Assembly: GCF_007625205.1 (NCBI RefSeq)
Contig: NZ_VMNI01000014.1
Span: 102,826-166,825, forward strand
DNA: 64,000 bases
Reading direction: 5' to 3'
Source of the DNA: Denitromonas ohlonensis
Lineage (GTDB): Bacteria > Pseudomonadota > Gammaproteobacteria > Burkholderiales > Rhodocyclaceae
The notes beneath the pieces are model-generated. The model did not search any database and was not told the origin of the DNA. It saw only the letters and a list, made by a program, of their open reading frames with translations. Shown one piece after another: positions 30,710 through 39,153 of the stretch (positions within the stretch are counted from its first letter, which is position 1; each line of letters begins with the position of its first letter). The position numbers and the translations under genes were made by a program.

Positions 30710-31156
30710 TCATTGACCCCAGACGTCAACCCGGCGGACAAAACCGCGGTCGCCATCGGCGTGCCGTACCGGCAGCCAGGTTCCGCTGGCAGGGCCGGAG
30801 ACATTGAGAATGACCCCGCGGACGGCATCGAAACTCGTCGGCGCATCGTCCGCCGCCTGTTGGCGAATGGTGGCGCGATCCGCGGTAACGACAACGGTCT
30901 GGGCATTGGCGAGGGCGCTACGCTCGATCCAGGCCAGATGGCCGTCACGGTCGCGGACCTTGACCCACTTTTCGAGGGTCACGACCACTTCGAACGGGCT
31001 GCCGGCAGACGCGACGAACACGCGCTTGCCCTGGGCTGACGGCGTGTCGTACAGAATCGCGGGCCCGGCCGTCGCCCGGAAGTCCAGAGCGGCGGCCGGC
31101 GCGCAGGCCGCACCGGCCAGAATCAATGCAATGAGGCGGGCGGCGCGCATGCTCAC
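30710..31156 (-). CDS. Exported SH3-like domain protein
   Basis: Protein of about 148 residues with a signal peptide (ARLIALILAGAACAPAAALD) and two bacterial SH3-like segments: ILYDTPSAQGKRVFVASAGSPFEVVVTLEKWVKVRDRDGHLAWIERSAL, and a second ending in TWLPVRHADGDRGFVRRVDVWG. Likely periplasmic and cell-wall related. The GTG at 31156 overlaps the secB stop; ATG at 31150 is an alternative start. Confidence 0.8.
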   Translation of the reverse strand: MSMRAARLIALILAGAACAPAAALDFRATAGPAILYDTPSAQGKRVFVASAGSPFEVVVTLEKWVKVRDRDGHLAWIERSALANAQTVVVTADRATIRQQAADDAPTSFDAVRGVILNVSGPASGTWLPVRHADGDRGFVRRVDVWGQ

Positions 31157-31638
31157 TGAACCGGGGTGTCCTGACCGGCGCCTTGCTGCTCTTGCTGACG
31201 CGCCTGGTACAGTGCCTCGAAGTTGACCGGTGCCAGCAGCACGGGCTGGAAACCAGCGCGGGTCACGGCGTCGGAGATTGCTTCGCGGGCATACGGGAAC
31301 AGGATGTTGGCGCAGCCGATCATCATGATCGGTTCGATGTCGGACTCGGGCACATTGCGAATCTGGAAAATACCGGCCTGCGCGGCTTCAACCAGGAACA
31401 CCGTCTTTTCTTCGCCGATCTTGGCGGTCACGGTGACGGTCAGCACCACTTCATAGACGCCTGCGTCGATGCCCTTGGTATCCGTGCGCAGTTGCACATT
31501 GATCTGCGGGGTTTCGCGATCGAGGAAAATCGTCGGTGCGTTGGGCACCTCGACCGACAGGTCACGAATGTAAAGCTTCTCGATGGTGAAGACGGGTTGC
31601 GTGTTTTCAGCGGCGTTGGCTTGGTTGGTTTCGGGCAT
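31153..31638 (-). CDS. secB: Protein-export chaperone SecB
   Basis: Tetrameric cytosolic chaperone that keeps preproteins unfolded and delivers them to SecA. The 161-residue protein has the family core FTIEKLYIRDLSVEVPNAP, ETPQINVQLRTDTKGIDAGVYEVVLTVTVTAKIGEEKTVFLVEAAQAGIF and IMMIGCANILFPYAREAISDAVTRAGFQPVLLAPVNFEALY, with an acidic N-terminus and a Q-rich tail. Downstream of glutaredoxin and rhodanese genes, a common betaproteobacterial order. Confidence 0.97.
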   Translation of the reverse strand: MPETNQANAAENTQPVFTIEKLYIRDLSVEVPNAPTIFLDRETPQINVQLRTDTKGIDAGVYEVVLTVTVTAKIGEEKTVFLVEAAQAGIFQIRNVPESDIEPIMMIGCANILFPYAREAISDAVTRAGFQPVLLAPVNFEALYQARQQEQQGAGQDTPVQ

Positions 31639-31671
31639 GTCTGAGCCTTGTTTGAGAGTGATAAAAGGTGT

Positions 31672-31941
31672 TCAGGCCGCTTCGGCGTTCAGAAGCGGGT
31701 CCAGCTTTCCTGCCTGGTCGAGTGCGTAGAGGTCATCGCACCCGCCCACATGCAAATCGTTGATGAAAATCTGGGGCACGGTACGGCGGCCGGTGATCAT
31801 CATCATTTCTTCGCGCCGTGCCGGGTCGAGGTCGACACGAATCTTGTCGATGCCGGTGACGCCCTTTTGGTTGAGCAGCGCTTCTGCGCGAACGCAGTAG
31901 GGGCAGCCCAGGGTTGCGTACATGCGGATCTTGGGTGCCAT
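31672..31941 (-). CDS. grxC: Glutaredoxin 3
   Basis: Dithiol glutaredoxin of 89 residues. The active site is TLGCPYCVRAEALL (CPYC), followed by GRRTVPQIFINDLHVGGCDDLYALDQAGKL with the cis-proline TVP and the GG glutathione-binding turn. Reduces disulfides and glutathionylated proteins. Between the rhodanese gene (2-base gap) and secB. Confidence 0.95.
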   Translation of the reverse strand: MAPKIRMYATLGCPYCVRAEALLNQKGVTGIDKIRVDLDPARREEMMMITGRRTVPQIFINDLHVGGCDDLYALDQAGKLDPLLNAEAA

Positions 31942-31943
31942 GC

Positions 31944-32360
31944 TTATTTCCTCTTGCGGCTGACCGGCTGGCCGGCTTGTTGCCAGCTTGCGATGCCGCC
32001 CTGGAGGTTAAACACTTTTTCGCAGCCGAGTTTGCGCAGCGTGGCCGCTGCCGCATTCGAGCGTGCACCGGAGGCGCAGCATACGATGATCGGTTGCTGT
32101 TTCAGTTTTTCGATCTCGGCCGAACGCTTCTCCAGCGCCGCGAACGGAATGTGCCGGGCGTTGGGAATGTGGCCGCTCAGGAATTCATTCTGCTCACGCA
32201 CGTCGATGATGACCGCGTCTTCGCGGTTGATCATCAGTGTGGCCTGCACCGGGGACAGGCTGCTGCTGTCGCCGCGCTGGCGGAGGGTTTCAATCAACAG
32301 GAATGCACCGCTGGCGACAGCCAAGGCTGCCCAGTACCAATTTTGCTGCAAGAACTCCAC
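31944..32360 (-). CDS. Membrane-anchored rhodanese-like protein
   Basis: Protein of 138 residues with an N-terminal transmembrane segment (NWYWAALAVASGAFLLIETL) and one rhodanese domain: AVIIDVREQNEFLSGHIPNARHIPF and the active loop VCCASGARSNAAAATLRKLG, whose CASGAR holds the persulfide-forming cysteine. Such proteins move sulfane sulfur. It lies immediately downstream of an ArsR-type regulator with persulfide-sensor-like cysteines and upstream of glutaredoxin. Confidence 0.88.
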   Translation of the reverse strand: MEFLQQNWYWAALAVASGAFLLIETLRQRGDSSSLSPVQATLMINREDAVIIDVREQNEFLSGHIPNARHIPFAALEKRSAEIEKLKQQPIIVCCASGARSNAAAATLRKLGCEKVFNLQGGIASWQQAGQPVSRKRK

Positions 32361-32381
32361 GGAAATTTCCTTCTTGTAATG

Positions 32382-32732
32382 TCAGGGCTGAGCGGGCGCT
32401 TCGCCGCAGAAGACCTCGCGCATGAGGACGATCAATTGCAATGTGCGCTGGTCTCCGACCCGGTAATACACCCGGTTGGCGTCCTTTCTGGTGAGCAGAA
32501 CGCCTTTGTCACGCAGAATGGCCAGGTGCTGGGATATGTTGCTCTGAGATGTGCCGACGGCCTCGACGATGTCTTGTACACAGACTTCGCCTTCTCCGAT
32601 GACGCACAGGATCTTGAGCCTGAGCGGATGGGAGATGGCCTTGAGGGCGCGGGCGGCGGTTTCTATCTGCTCGGTCTTGCCGATCAGATCAACAATGGGA
32701 TGACTATTCACGATCAGCGATCGATTCGACAA
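32382..32732 (-). CDS. ArsR-family regulator with BigR/SqrR-like cysteine spacing
   Basis: Winged-helix repressor of 116 residues: ALKAISHPLRLKILCVIGEGEVCVQDIVEAVGTSQSNISQHLAILRDKGVL includes the recognition helix, then the wing VYYRVGD. There is no CVC arsenic site. Cys43 (in LKILC) and Cys109 (in VFCGE) are 66 residues apart, the same spacing as the sensor cysteines of the persulfide-responsive repressors SqrR and BigR; Cys51 is extra. The start appears to be TTG at 32732 or GTG at 32711; no strong ribosome site is visible. It is 21 bases before the rhodanese gene, which is likely its target (inference). Confidence 0.8.
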   Translation of the reverse strand: MSNRSLIVNSHPIVDLIGKTEQIETAARALKAISHPLRLKILCVIGEGEVCVQDIVEAVGTSQSNISQHLAILRDKGVLLTRKDANRVYYRVGDQRTLQLIVLMREVFCGEAPAQP

Positions 32733-32737
32733 AGATG

Positions 32738-32756
32738 AATGTAATAAAATACCATT
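32738..32756. promoter_or_regulatory. Candidate ArsR-type operator
   Basis: Imperfect AT-rich palindrome AATGTAATAAAATACCATT, centred 15 bases upstream of the ArsR start and 81 bases before gpmA. Its size and AT content fit ArsR-family operators. It could control the ArsR-rhodanese-glutaredoxin genes. Not verified. Confidence 0.35.
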
Positions 32757-32827
32757 TTTTGCTGTAGCGGCGACTTGGCGCGACGCAAGAACCCATGTTT
32801 ACCACCTTAGCGAGTAGATAGTTCCTC

Positions 32828-33577
32828 ATGTACAAGATCGTATTGCTTCGCCACGGAGAGTCCACCTGGAACAAGGAAAACCGGTTTACCGGCTGGACTG
32901 ACGTTGATTTGACCGACAAGGGCGTGGAAGAAGCGCGCGCAGCCGGCGACCTGCTGCGCGACGAGGGCTATGCCTTCGACGTGGCTTTCACGTCGGTGCT
33001 CAAGCGCGCCAACAAGACGCTCAATATCGTGCTCGAGCACATGGCCGCGCTGTGGCTGCCGGTGGAGCACTCCTGGCGTTTGAATGAGCGCCACTATGGC
33101 GCGCTGCAGGGGCTCAACAAAGCCGAGACGGCCGCGAAGTTTGGCGATGATCAGGTGCTGAAGTGGCGTCGTTCCTACGATGTGCCACCCCCGGCGCTGG
33201 AGGCCGGTGATGAGCGTCTGACGCCTAATGACCCGCGCTATGCCAGCCTGCCGGCGGACCGCTTCCCGCACACCGAGTGCTTGAAAGACACCGTCGCACG
33301 CGTCGTGCCTTATTGGGAGACGGTGATCATTCCGCGTGTACTGGCCGGTGACCGCATCCTGATTGCCGCGCACGGCAACAGCCTGCGCGCGCTGATCAAA
33401 TACCTCGACGGGGTGAGCGATGCCGATATCGTCGGCCTGAACATTCCGACCGCCCAGCCCTTGGTGTATGAGCTCGACGCCAATCTGCGTCCGATCCGTA
33501 GCTACTATCTGGCGGATGAAGACACCATCAAGGCGGCAGCCGCAGCGGTCGCAGGGCAGGGCAAAGCCAAGGCCTGA
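32828..33577 (+). CDS. gpmA: 2,3-bisphosphoglycerate-dependent phosphoglycerate mutase
   Basis: Interconverts 3- and 2-phosphoglycerate. The 249-residue protein has the phosphohistidine motif [30 protein letters not shown] and [20 protein letters not shown] with the second histidine. Length is normal for the dPGM family. First of a gpmA-envC-ctpA block; the next start lies five bases after its stop. Confidence 0.96.
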   Translation: MYKIVLLRHGESTWNKENRFTGWTDVDLTDKGVEEARAAGDLLRDEGYAFDVAFTSVLKRANKTLNIVLEHMAALWLPVEHSWRLNERHYGALQGLNKAETAAKFGDDQVLKWRRSYDVPPPALEAGDERLTPNDPRYASLPADRFPHTECLKDTVARVVPYWETVIIPRVLAGDRILIAAHGNSLRALIKYLDGVSDADIVGLNIPTAQPLVYELDANLRPIRSYYLADEDTIKAAAAAVAGQGKAKA

Positions 33578-33581
33578 GGAC

Positions 33582-34832
33582 GTGACCTTTTTTGCCGCAA
33601 CGTGCGGGCGGCCATCGGCGGCGCTGGCATTGATGCTGGCGCTCGCCGTCTTTCCCGCTTCGGTTGTTGCCGAGGATACGAGCGGCCGAATCGCGTCATC
33701 ACGCAGCGATCTGGACGCCGTCAAGTCGCGTCTGCGCTCGGCGCAAGCCGAGGTGGCCGATACCGAAACGACGCATGCCGAGGCCGCCAAGGCGCTCAAG
33801 CAGGCAGATGTGGCGGTGTCGCGCATCTTGCGCCGGGTCCGCGAACTGGTACGTGAGCGCAAGCGCGCCGATGCCGCGGTGCTGAAGGTCGAGGCCGCGT
33901 TGCGGGAGACCGAGGCGCAAGTGGCGACTGGCCGAGCGGCGCTGGCCAGTTGGCTGCGGCGCTACTACCAGCATGGTGGCGAGCCGGGCGTCGCCTATTT
34001 GCTCAGCGCGCGCGAGCCCAATCAGCTCGCTCGCGACGCGTTTTACCTTGAGCAGATTGGTCGGGAGAAGCAGGCGATTGTCACCCGCTTGCGTGAAGCC
34101 ATGGCCTTGCAGCACCAGCAGCAAACCGAGGCCGAGGCGAAGCGTGCCGAGGTCGTGCGGCTCGAGGCGGTGCAGCGCCGGGAGATGGCGGATCTGAAGA
34201 AAGAGCGCGCACGGCGGGGGCAGATCGTGGCGACGCTGTCGAAGGAATTGAAGGCGCAAAAGCAGGTCGTGGCTGATCTTCAGCGCGACGAAGCGCGTTT
34301 GCGTGCCTTGATGGTCGAGTTGGAGAGAGCCAGAGCACGTCCGCGGCCGCCGCCGGTCTCGACCCCGAGAACCTCCAGCGATCCGGTGGTGGGCGCCTCG
34401 CGCGAAAGTGCGGATAGCAGCACGCGTGGCAAAGCATTTGCGGCGCTGCGGGGGCAGCTCAAACCGCCCTTGCGTGGCGCGATCATCGGGCGCTTTGGTG
34501 CTGACAGGGCGTCAGGCGGGACGACCTGGAAGGGCATTTTCATTCGCGCCAACAGTGGCGAAGAGGTGCATGCCGTGGCCGATGGCGAAGTGGTTTTCTC
34601 GGATTGGTTGCGCGGCTTCGGAAATCTCATCATCATCGACCACGGTCAGGGCTATTTGACGGTGTACGGAAACAATGACGCGCTGTTCAAGTCCAACGGC
34701 GTACGCGTTTCTGCCGGCGAGGTGCTGGCGGCAGCAGGCGACAGCGGAGGAAACCCCGAGCCGGGGCTATACTTCGAGATCCGCCATCAGGGGCGGCCGG
34801 TGGATCCGATGGACTGGATCCGCCTGAATTGA
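33582..34832 (+). CDS. envC: EnvC-like murein hydrolase activator (M23 domain)
   Basis: Periplasmic protein of 416 residues. Signal peptide (ALALMLALAVFPASVVAED), then a long coiled coil (about residues 40-250, for example AEVADTETTHAEAAKALKQADVAV), a Pro/Ser-rich linker and a C-terminal LytM/M23 domain (FIRANSGEEVHAVADGEVVFSDWLRGFGNLIIIDHGQGYLTVYGNN, LYFEIRHQGRPVDP). The M23 zinc site is incomplete (EVHAVADG has H but the first HxxxD motif is missing), as in EnvC, which activates amidases instead of cutting. Start is GTG at 33582 behind GAGGA; ATG at 33633 is less likely. Confidence 0.85.
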   Translation: MTFFAATCGRPSAALALMLALAVFPASVVAEDTSGRIASSRSDLDAVKSRLRSAQAEVADTETTHAEAAKALKQADVAVSRILRRVRELVRERKRADAAVLKVEAALRETEAQVATGRAALASWLRRYYQHGGEPGVAYLLSAREPNQLARDAFYLEQIGREKQAIVTRLREAMALQHQQQTEAEAKRAEVVRLEAVQRREMADLKKERARRGQIVATLSKELKAQKQVVADLQRDEARLRALMVELERARARPRPPPVSTPRTSSDPVVGASRESADSSTRGKAFAALRGQLKPPLRGAIIGRFGADRASGGTTWKGIFIRANSGEEVHAVADGEVVFSDWLRGFGNLIIIDHGQGYLTVYGNNDALFKSNGVRVSAGEVLAAAGDSGGNPEPGLYFEIRHQGRPVDPMDWIRLN

Positions 34833-34881
34833 ATTTTCGGGGGCTGCGCCGTGGTGCGATGCCCCATCGTTTGGAGTCGTC

Positions 34882-36273
34882 ATGCGTAGCAAATTGCAGC
34901 AGTTTGGATTGGTCTTCACCGGTATGTGTGCGGGCGTCCTGATCAGTCTGAATTTTCCGGCCAATGCCGACAAGGCGGCTCTGGCGCCGCTGCCCATGCA
35001 GGAATTGCGCGCGCTGGCCGATGTGTTCAATGCCATCAAACAGGGCTATGTCGAGCCGGTGGAAGACAAGGCGCTGCTGACCGACGCGATCAGCGGCATG
35101 CTGACCGGGCTCGACCCGCACTCGGCCTATCTGGATGCCGATGCGTTCAAGGATCTGCAAGTGGGGACGCAGGGCGAATTCGGCGGCCTCGGCATTGAGG
35201 TCGGCATGGAAGATGGCTTCGTCAAGGTCATCTCCCCGATCGAAGATACGCCGGCCTTCCGCGCGGGCGTCAAGGCCGGCGACCTGATCGTCAAACTCGA
35301 CGAGACCCCCGTCAAGGGCATGTCGCTGGGTGATGCGGTCAAGCAGATGCGGGGCAAGCCGAACACCAAGATCGTGCTGACCATCGTTCGCAAGGGCGAC
35401 GAAAAGCCGCTGGTGGTGACCATCGTGCGCGAGATCATCAAGGTGCGCAGCGTGAAGTCGAAGCTGGTCGAGCCAGGCTTCGGCTATGTGCGCGTGGTGC
35501 AGTTCCAGGAGGCCACGGCTGCCTCGCTGGCCGAGCACCTGACGCAGCTCTATGCCAAGGGACCGCTCGCTGGCCTGGTGCTTGATTTGCGCAATGACCC
35601 GGGCGGCTTGCTGCATGGCGCGGTAGGTGTGTCGGCGGCATTCTTGCCGGCAGATACGCTGGTGGTGTCGACCGACGGTCGTACGCCGGACGCCAAGCGC
35701 AAGTATCTGGCCACGCCCGATGACTACCTTCGTGGCACGCGGACTGACTTCCTGAAAGACCTGCCGGCCGGTGTCAAGAATGTGCCGATGGTTGTGCTGG
35801 TGAACGGTGGATCGGCGTCAGCGTCCGAGATCGTCGCCGGCGCGCTTCAGGATCACAAGCGCGCCAAGGTGCTCGGCACTCAGACCTTCGGCAAGGGCTC
35901 GGTGCAAACCATTTTGCCGCTGACCAACAACACCGCCATCAAGCTGACCACGGCGCGCTATTACACGCCGGGTGGGCGTTCGATTCAGGCCAAGGGCATC
36001 GAGCCGGATTACAAGGTCGAAGATCCGCAGGACACCTCGGCGCAGATGCGTATTCGCGAGGCGGACCTGCGCGGTCACCTTGAGAACGACAAGGACCCGG
36101 AAGCCGAGCGCAAGGCACTGGCGGTGCGTGAAGCAGCGCGTGCGGCCACTGAGGAAGACAAGGCCAGCGATACGCCGTTCAAGCGGATCGAGCCCGCCAG
36201 CGAGGAAGATTTCCAGTTTCAGCAGGCCTTGAACCTTCTCAAGGGGCGAGAGATCGTCCAGAATGCAAAGTAA
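34882..36273 (+). CDS. ctpA: S41-family C-terminal processing protease
   Basis: Periplasmic serine protease of 463 residues. Signal/anchor FGLVFTGMCAGVLISLNF, then a PDZ domain (GGLGIEVGMEDGFVKVISPIEDTPAFRAGVKAGDLIVKLDETPVKGM), then the S41 core with VLDLRNDPGGLL, the Ser in VNGGSASASEIVAGALQDHKRAKVLG and Lys in GTQTFGKGSVQ (Ser/Lys dyad). Usual downstream partner of envC-like genes; likely adjusts cell-wall hydrolases. Confidence 0.93.
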   Translation: MRSKLQQFGLVFTGMCAGVLISLNFPANADKAALAPLPMQELRALADVFNAIKQGYVEPVEDKALLTDAISGMLTGLDPHSAYLDADAFKDLQVGTQGEFGGLGIEVGMEDGFVKVISPIEDTPAFRAGVKAGDLIVKLDETPVKGMSLGDAVKQMRGKPNTKIVLTIVRKGDEKPLVVTIVREIIKVRSVKSKLVEPGFGYVRVVQFQEATAASLAEHLTQLYAKGPLAGLVLDLRNDPGGLLHGAVGVSAAFLPADTLVVSTDGRTPDAKRKYLATPDDYLRGTRTDFLKDLPAGVKNVPMVVLVNGGSASASEIVAGALQDHKRAKVLGTQTFGKGSVQTILPLTNNTAIKLTTARYYTPGGRSIQAKGIEPDYKVEDPQDTSAQMRIREADLRGHLENDKDPEAERKALAVREAARAATEEDKASDTPFKRIEPASEEDFQFQQALNLLKGREIVQNAK

Positions 36274-36303
36274 TCAAGTAACCATGACGCGAAGGGGGTA
36301 ATC

Positions 36304-36759
36304 ATGCGCCGTGAAACGGCCTACAAGCTGGCGGGCAGGCGGCATGAATCTCATGCGGGTGCTGGCGCCAGCGGGCTGATCAAGACGCGTGAGATCCGCT
36401 TTCGCCCCTTGCCGCCCGGGCAGGTTGAGCGCGCCCTGGGGGCGTTGCGTCGCTTGCGTGGGCTGAAAGCGGAGCCGGGGGCGCGCGAATTATGTGTCGT
36501 GGTCGAGTACTCGGTACTCGACTTTTCGCTGGAGTTGCTCGAAAACGCGCTGCGCGATGCCGGCTTCCATCTGGATAACTCCTTGTATGTGAAGCTGGTG
36601 CGCGCGCTGGTGTATTTCAGCGAAGAGACGCAGCGCCACAACATTGAGTCGCCCGAACGGCTGATCAAGCAGTCCAACGAGGTGTACATCAAGGTCTATG
36701 ACCACCATCCGCACGGCGATCATGACGAAACGCCGGTCGAACTGCGCGACTACAAGTAA
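36304..36759 (+). CDS. Conserved protein of unknown function
   Basis: Protein of 151 residues, soluble, without signal peptide. I do not recognise a domain. The middle part reads TREIRFRPLPPGQVERALGALRRLRGLKAEPG, then VVVEYSVLDFSLELLENALRDAGFHLDN; this suggests a ferredoxin-like alpha/beta fold resembling small metal or cation-binding domains. The C-terminus is His/Asp-rich (YDHHPHGDHDE), a possible metal-binding tail. Lies between ctpA and moeB on the same strand with short gaps (30 and 23 bases). Confidence 0.65.
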   Translation: MRRETAYKLAGRRHESHAGAGASGLIKTREIRFRPLPPGQVERALGALRRLRGLKAEPGARELCVVVEYSVLDFSLELLENALRDAGFHLDNSLYVKLVRALVYFSEETQRHNIESPERLIKQSNEVYIKVYDHHPHGDHDETPVELRDYK

Positions 36760-36782
36760 GCCTATCCCGCGCGACTGCTGCC

Positions 36783-37538
36783 ATGAATGACGATCAACTC
36801 CTGCGGTACAGCCGCCATATTCTGTTGCCCGAAATCGGTGTCGAGGGCCAGCAAGCCTTTGTCGATGCGCGTGTGCTGGTGGTTGGCGCGGGCGGCCTCG
36901 GCTCGCCGGCGGCCATGTATCTTGCCGCGGCCGGTGTCGGGACACTGGTGCTGGTCGACGACGACGACGTCGATCTGACCAATCTGCAGCGTCAGATCCT
37001 GCATACCGCTGAGGCGGTCGGGCAACCCAAGGTGCTGTCGGGTCAGGCCACGCTGCGCCGGCTCAATCCTGAGGTGCAGGTCGTGCCGCTGGCGCGGCGC
37101 CTGTCGGGCGAGGCGCTGCTGGAGGAGGTGGCGGCGGCCGATGTCGTGCTCGACTGCTCCGATAACTTCGAAACACGGCATGCGATCAATCGCGCGTGCC
37201 ACATTCACCGCAAACCGCTGGTCTCTGGCGCGGCCATTCGTTTCGACGGGCAGCTTTATGTGTTCGACCTGCGTGGCGATGAGAGCCCGTGCTACCACTG
37301 TCTCTTCCCCGAGGGCGAAGACGTGGAGCAGGTGCGTTGCGCGGTGATGGGCGTGTTCGCCCCGATCACCGGCATCATTGGCGCGGCACAGGCCGCTGAA
37401 GCCCTGAAATTGCTGGCGGGGATTGGCACATCGCTGGCCGGGCGGGTATTGCTGCTCGACGGCCTGAACATGGAGTGGCGCGGCATTGGTCTATCCAAAG
37501 ACCCGGCCTGCGCGGTGTGCGGTCAGTCGGCGGGTTGA
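36783..37538 (+). CDS. moeB: MoeB/ThiF-family adenylyltransferase
   Basis: E1-like enzyme of 251 residues that adenylates the C-terminus of a sulfur carrier (MoaD or ThiS). Motifs: LRYSRHILLPEIGVEGQQ, ATP site VVGAGGLGSPAAMYLAAAGVG, DDDDVDLTNLQRQILH, DCSDNFETRHAINRAC, and the zinc cysteine pairs CYHCLFPEG and CAVCGQ. Its 3' end overlaps the convergent ribD by 16 bases. MoaD versus ThiS specificity cannot be told. Confidence 0.88.
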   Translation: MNDDQLLRYSRHILLPEIGVEGQQAFVDARVLVVGAGGLGSPAAMYLAAAGVGTLVLVDDDDVDLTNLQRQILHTAEAVGQPKVLSGQATLRRLNPEVQVVPLARRLSGEALLEEVAAADVVLDCSDNFETRHAINRACHIHRKPLVSGAAIRFDGQLYVFDLRGDESPCYHCLFPEGEDVEQVRCAVMGVFAPITGIIGAAQAAEALKLLAGIGTSLAGRVLLLDGLNMEWRGIGLSKDPACAVCGQSAG

Positions 37539-38620
37539 AAGCGGCCAATGAGCCGGACGTCCTTGCCGATGAGGCGGACGTCGCGCCATTCGAGCTGGCG
37601 AGCGTGTTCCAGCGACGTCAGCTCGGGCAGATTGAATAGCCCTTGAGCGCTATCGCCGACCAGCATCGGTGCGGTGTAGAGCAGCAGTTCATCCACGCAG
37701 TTTTCGCGCAGCAGCGAGCCGTTGAGCTTGAAGCCGGCTTCGACATGGAGTTCGTTCACGCCACGTTGGGCGAGCGCGCTGAGCAAGGCGGGGAGGTCGA
37801 CCTTGCCGTGTGCGTTGGGTAACTGCAGCGTGTCCACATTGCGCCCGGCGAGCGCCGCGGCTTTTTCCGGATTCGATACCGCCGTCACCACCAGCACCGG
37901 GTCGCCATTGAACAGGCGGGCCGTGGGGCTGACTTCAAAACGGGCGTCGACCAGCACGCGGAGTGGTTGCCGGCTGCACGGCACATCGCGCACGGTGAGC
38001 AGCGGGTCGTCGGCGCGAACGGTGCCGAAGCCGGTCAGGATGGCGCAGGCGCGTGCGCGCCAGCGGTGGCCATCGGCGCGTGCGGCGCTGCCGGTAATCC
38101 ACTGGCTGACACCGTTGTTGAGCGCGGTCTTGCCGTCCAGCGTCGTGGCTGCTTTCAGGCGCACCCAGGGCCGCGTCCGGGTCATGCGCGAAACGAAACC
38201 GAGATTCAACTCCGCCGCGTCGGCGCCGAGCAGACCGACTTGCGTCGGGATGCCGGCCTGTTCGAGGCGGGCGATGCCCTGGCCGGCCACCAGCGGGTTG
38301 GGGTCGCCCATGGCGATGACCACACGCGCGATCTTGGCGGCGATGAGCGCATCGGCGCAGGGCGGCGTGCGGCCGTGGTGGGCGCAGGGCTCCAACGTGA
38401 CATAGGCGGTCGCGCCTTGCGCTTTGGCACCTGCCGCGCGCAAGGCGTGGACTTCGGCGTGTGCCTCGCCGGCGCGACGATGCCAGCCTTCGCCGACGAT
38501 CGTGTCGCCCTGGGCGATGACGCAACCGACGCGGGGGTTGGGCGTGGTTGTGCAGAGGCCTTGTTCGGCCAGTTGCAGCGCACGGGCCATGTGCTGATGG
38601 TCGAGTGCGGAGAAACCCAT
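37523..38620 (-). CDS. ribD: Bifunctional riboflavin biosynthesis deaminase/reductase
   Basis: Protein of 365 residues. The N-terminal deaminase domain has the zinc motifs HAEVHALRAAG and PCAHHGRTPPCADALI; the C-terminal reductase domain has RPWVRLKAATTLDGKTAL and LRVLVDARFEVS through LHVEAGFKLNGSLLRENCVDELLLY. Two consecutive steps in riboflavin synthesis. ATG at 38620 is the family start (MGFSALDHQHMARALQLAE); the frame is open further upstream through nrdR. Third in glyA-nrdR-ribD. Confidence 0.95.
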   Translation of the reverse strand: MGFSALDHQHMARALQLAEQGLCTTTPNPRVGCVIAQGDTIVGEGWHRRAGEAHAEVHALRAAGAKAQGATAYVTLEPCAHHGRTPPCADALIAAKIARVVIAMGDPNPLVAGQGIARLEQAGIPTQVGLLGADAAELNLGFVSRMTRTRPWVRLKAATTLDGKTALNNGVSQWITGSAARADGHRWRARACAILTGFGTVRADDPLLTVRDVPCSRQPLRVLVDARFEVSPTARLFNGDPVLVVTAVSNPEKAAALAGRNVDTLQLPNAHGKVDLPALLSALAQRGVNELHVEAGFKLNGSLLRENCVDELLLYTAPMLVGDSAQGLFNLPELTSLEHARQLEWRDVRLIGKDVRLIGRFQPAD

Positions 38621-38624
38621 GGGG

Positions 38625-39101
38625 TCAGTCGGACTTGGGCGGGCGACCGCGGGTGCGTGACACCTCGCGCACGGCTTCTGAGAAGGCGTCGACGTCTTCG
38701 AAATTGCGATAGACCGAGGCGAAGCGCACATAGGCGACCTTGTCGAGCTTCTTGAGCTCACGCATCACCAGTTCGCCGACCTTGACCGAGGGCAGCTCGC
38801 GCTCACCCATGGCCAGCAGTTTGCCTTCGATGCGGGCGGCAGCGGCTTCGATGTCTTCGACGGCCACCGGGCGCTTGCGCAGGGCCAGCGTCATGCTGGC
38901 GAGTACCTTGCTGCGATCGAACTCAGCGCGATGCCCGTTGCGCTTCACGATATGCGGCATCTTGAGGTCGATGCGCTCATAGGTGGTGAAGCGCTTGTCG
39001 CATTTGACGCAGCGACGACGACGGCGAACGATGTCGCCGTCCTCGTTTTCACGGGTATCGGTGACCTGTGTCGAGGGGTCGCTGCAGAAGGGGCATTTCA
39101 T
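38625..39101 (-). CDS. nrdR: Transcriptional repressor NrdR
   Basis: ATP/dATP-responsive repressor of ribonucleotide reductase genes, 158 residues. N-terminal zinc ribbon [43 protein letters not shown], then the ATP-cone ([29 protein letters not shown]). Length is typical. Lies between glyA and ribD, the usual order in many proteobacteria. Confidence 0.96.
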   Translation of the reverse strand: MKCPFCSDPSTQVTDTRENEDGDIVRRRRRCVKCDKRFTTYERIDLKMPHIVKRNGHRAEFDRSKVLASMTLALRKRPVAVEDIEAAAARIEGKLLAMGERELPSVKVGELVMRELKKLDKVAYVRFASVYRNFEDVDAFSEAVREVSRTRGRPPKSD

Positions 39102-39153
39102 GTGGGGGAGGTGTCCGGGCCAGCGGGCGCACTTGGCGCCCGCTGATCGGTGC

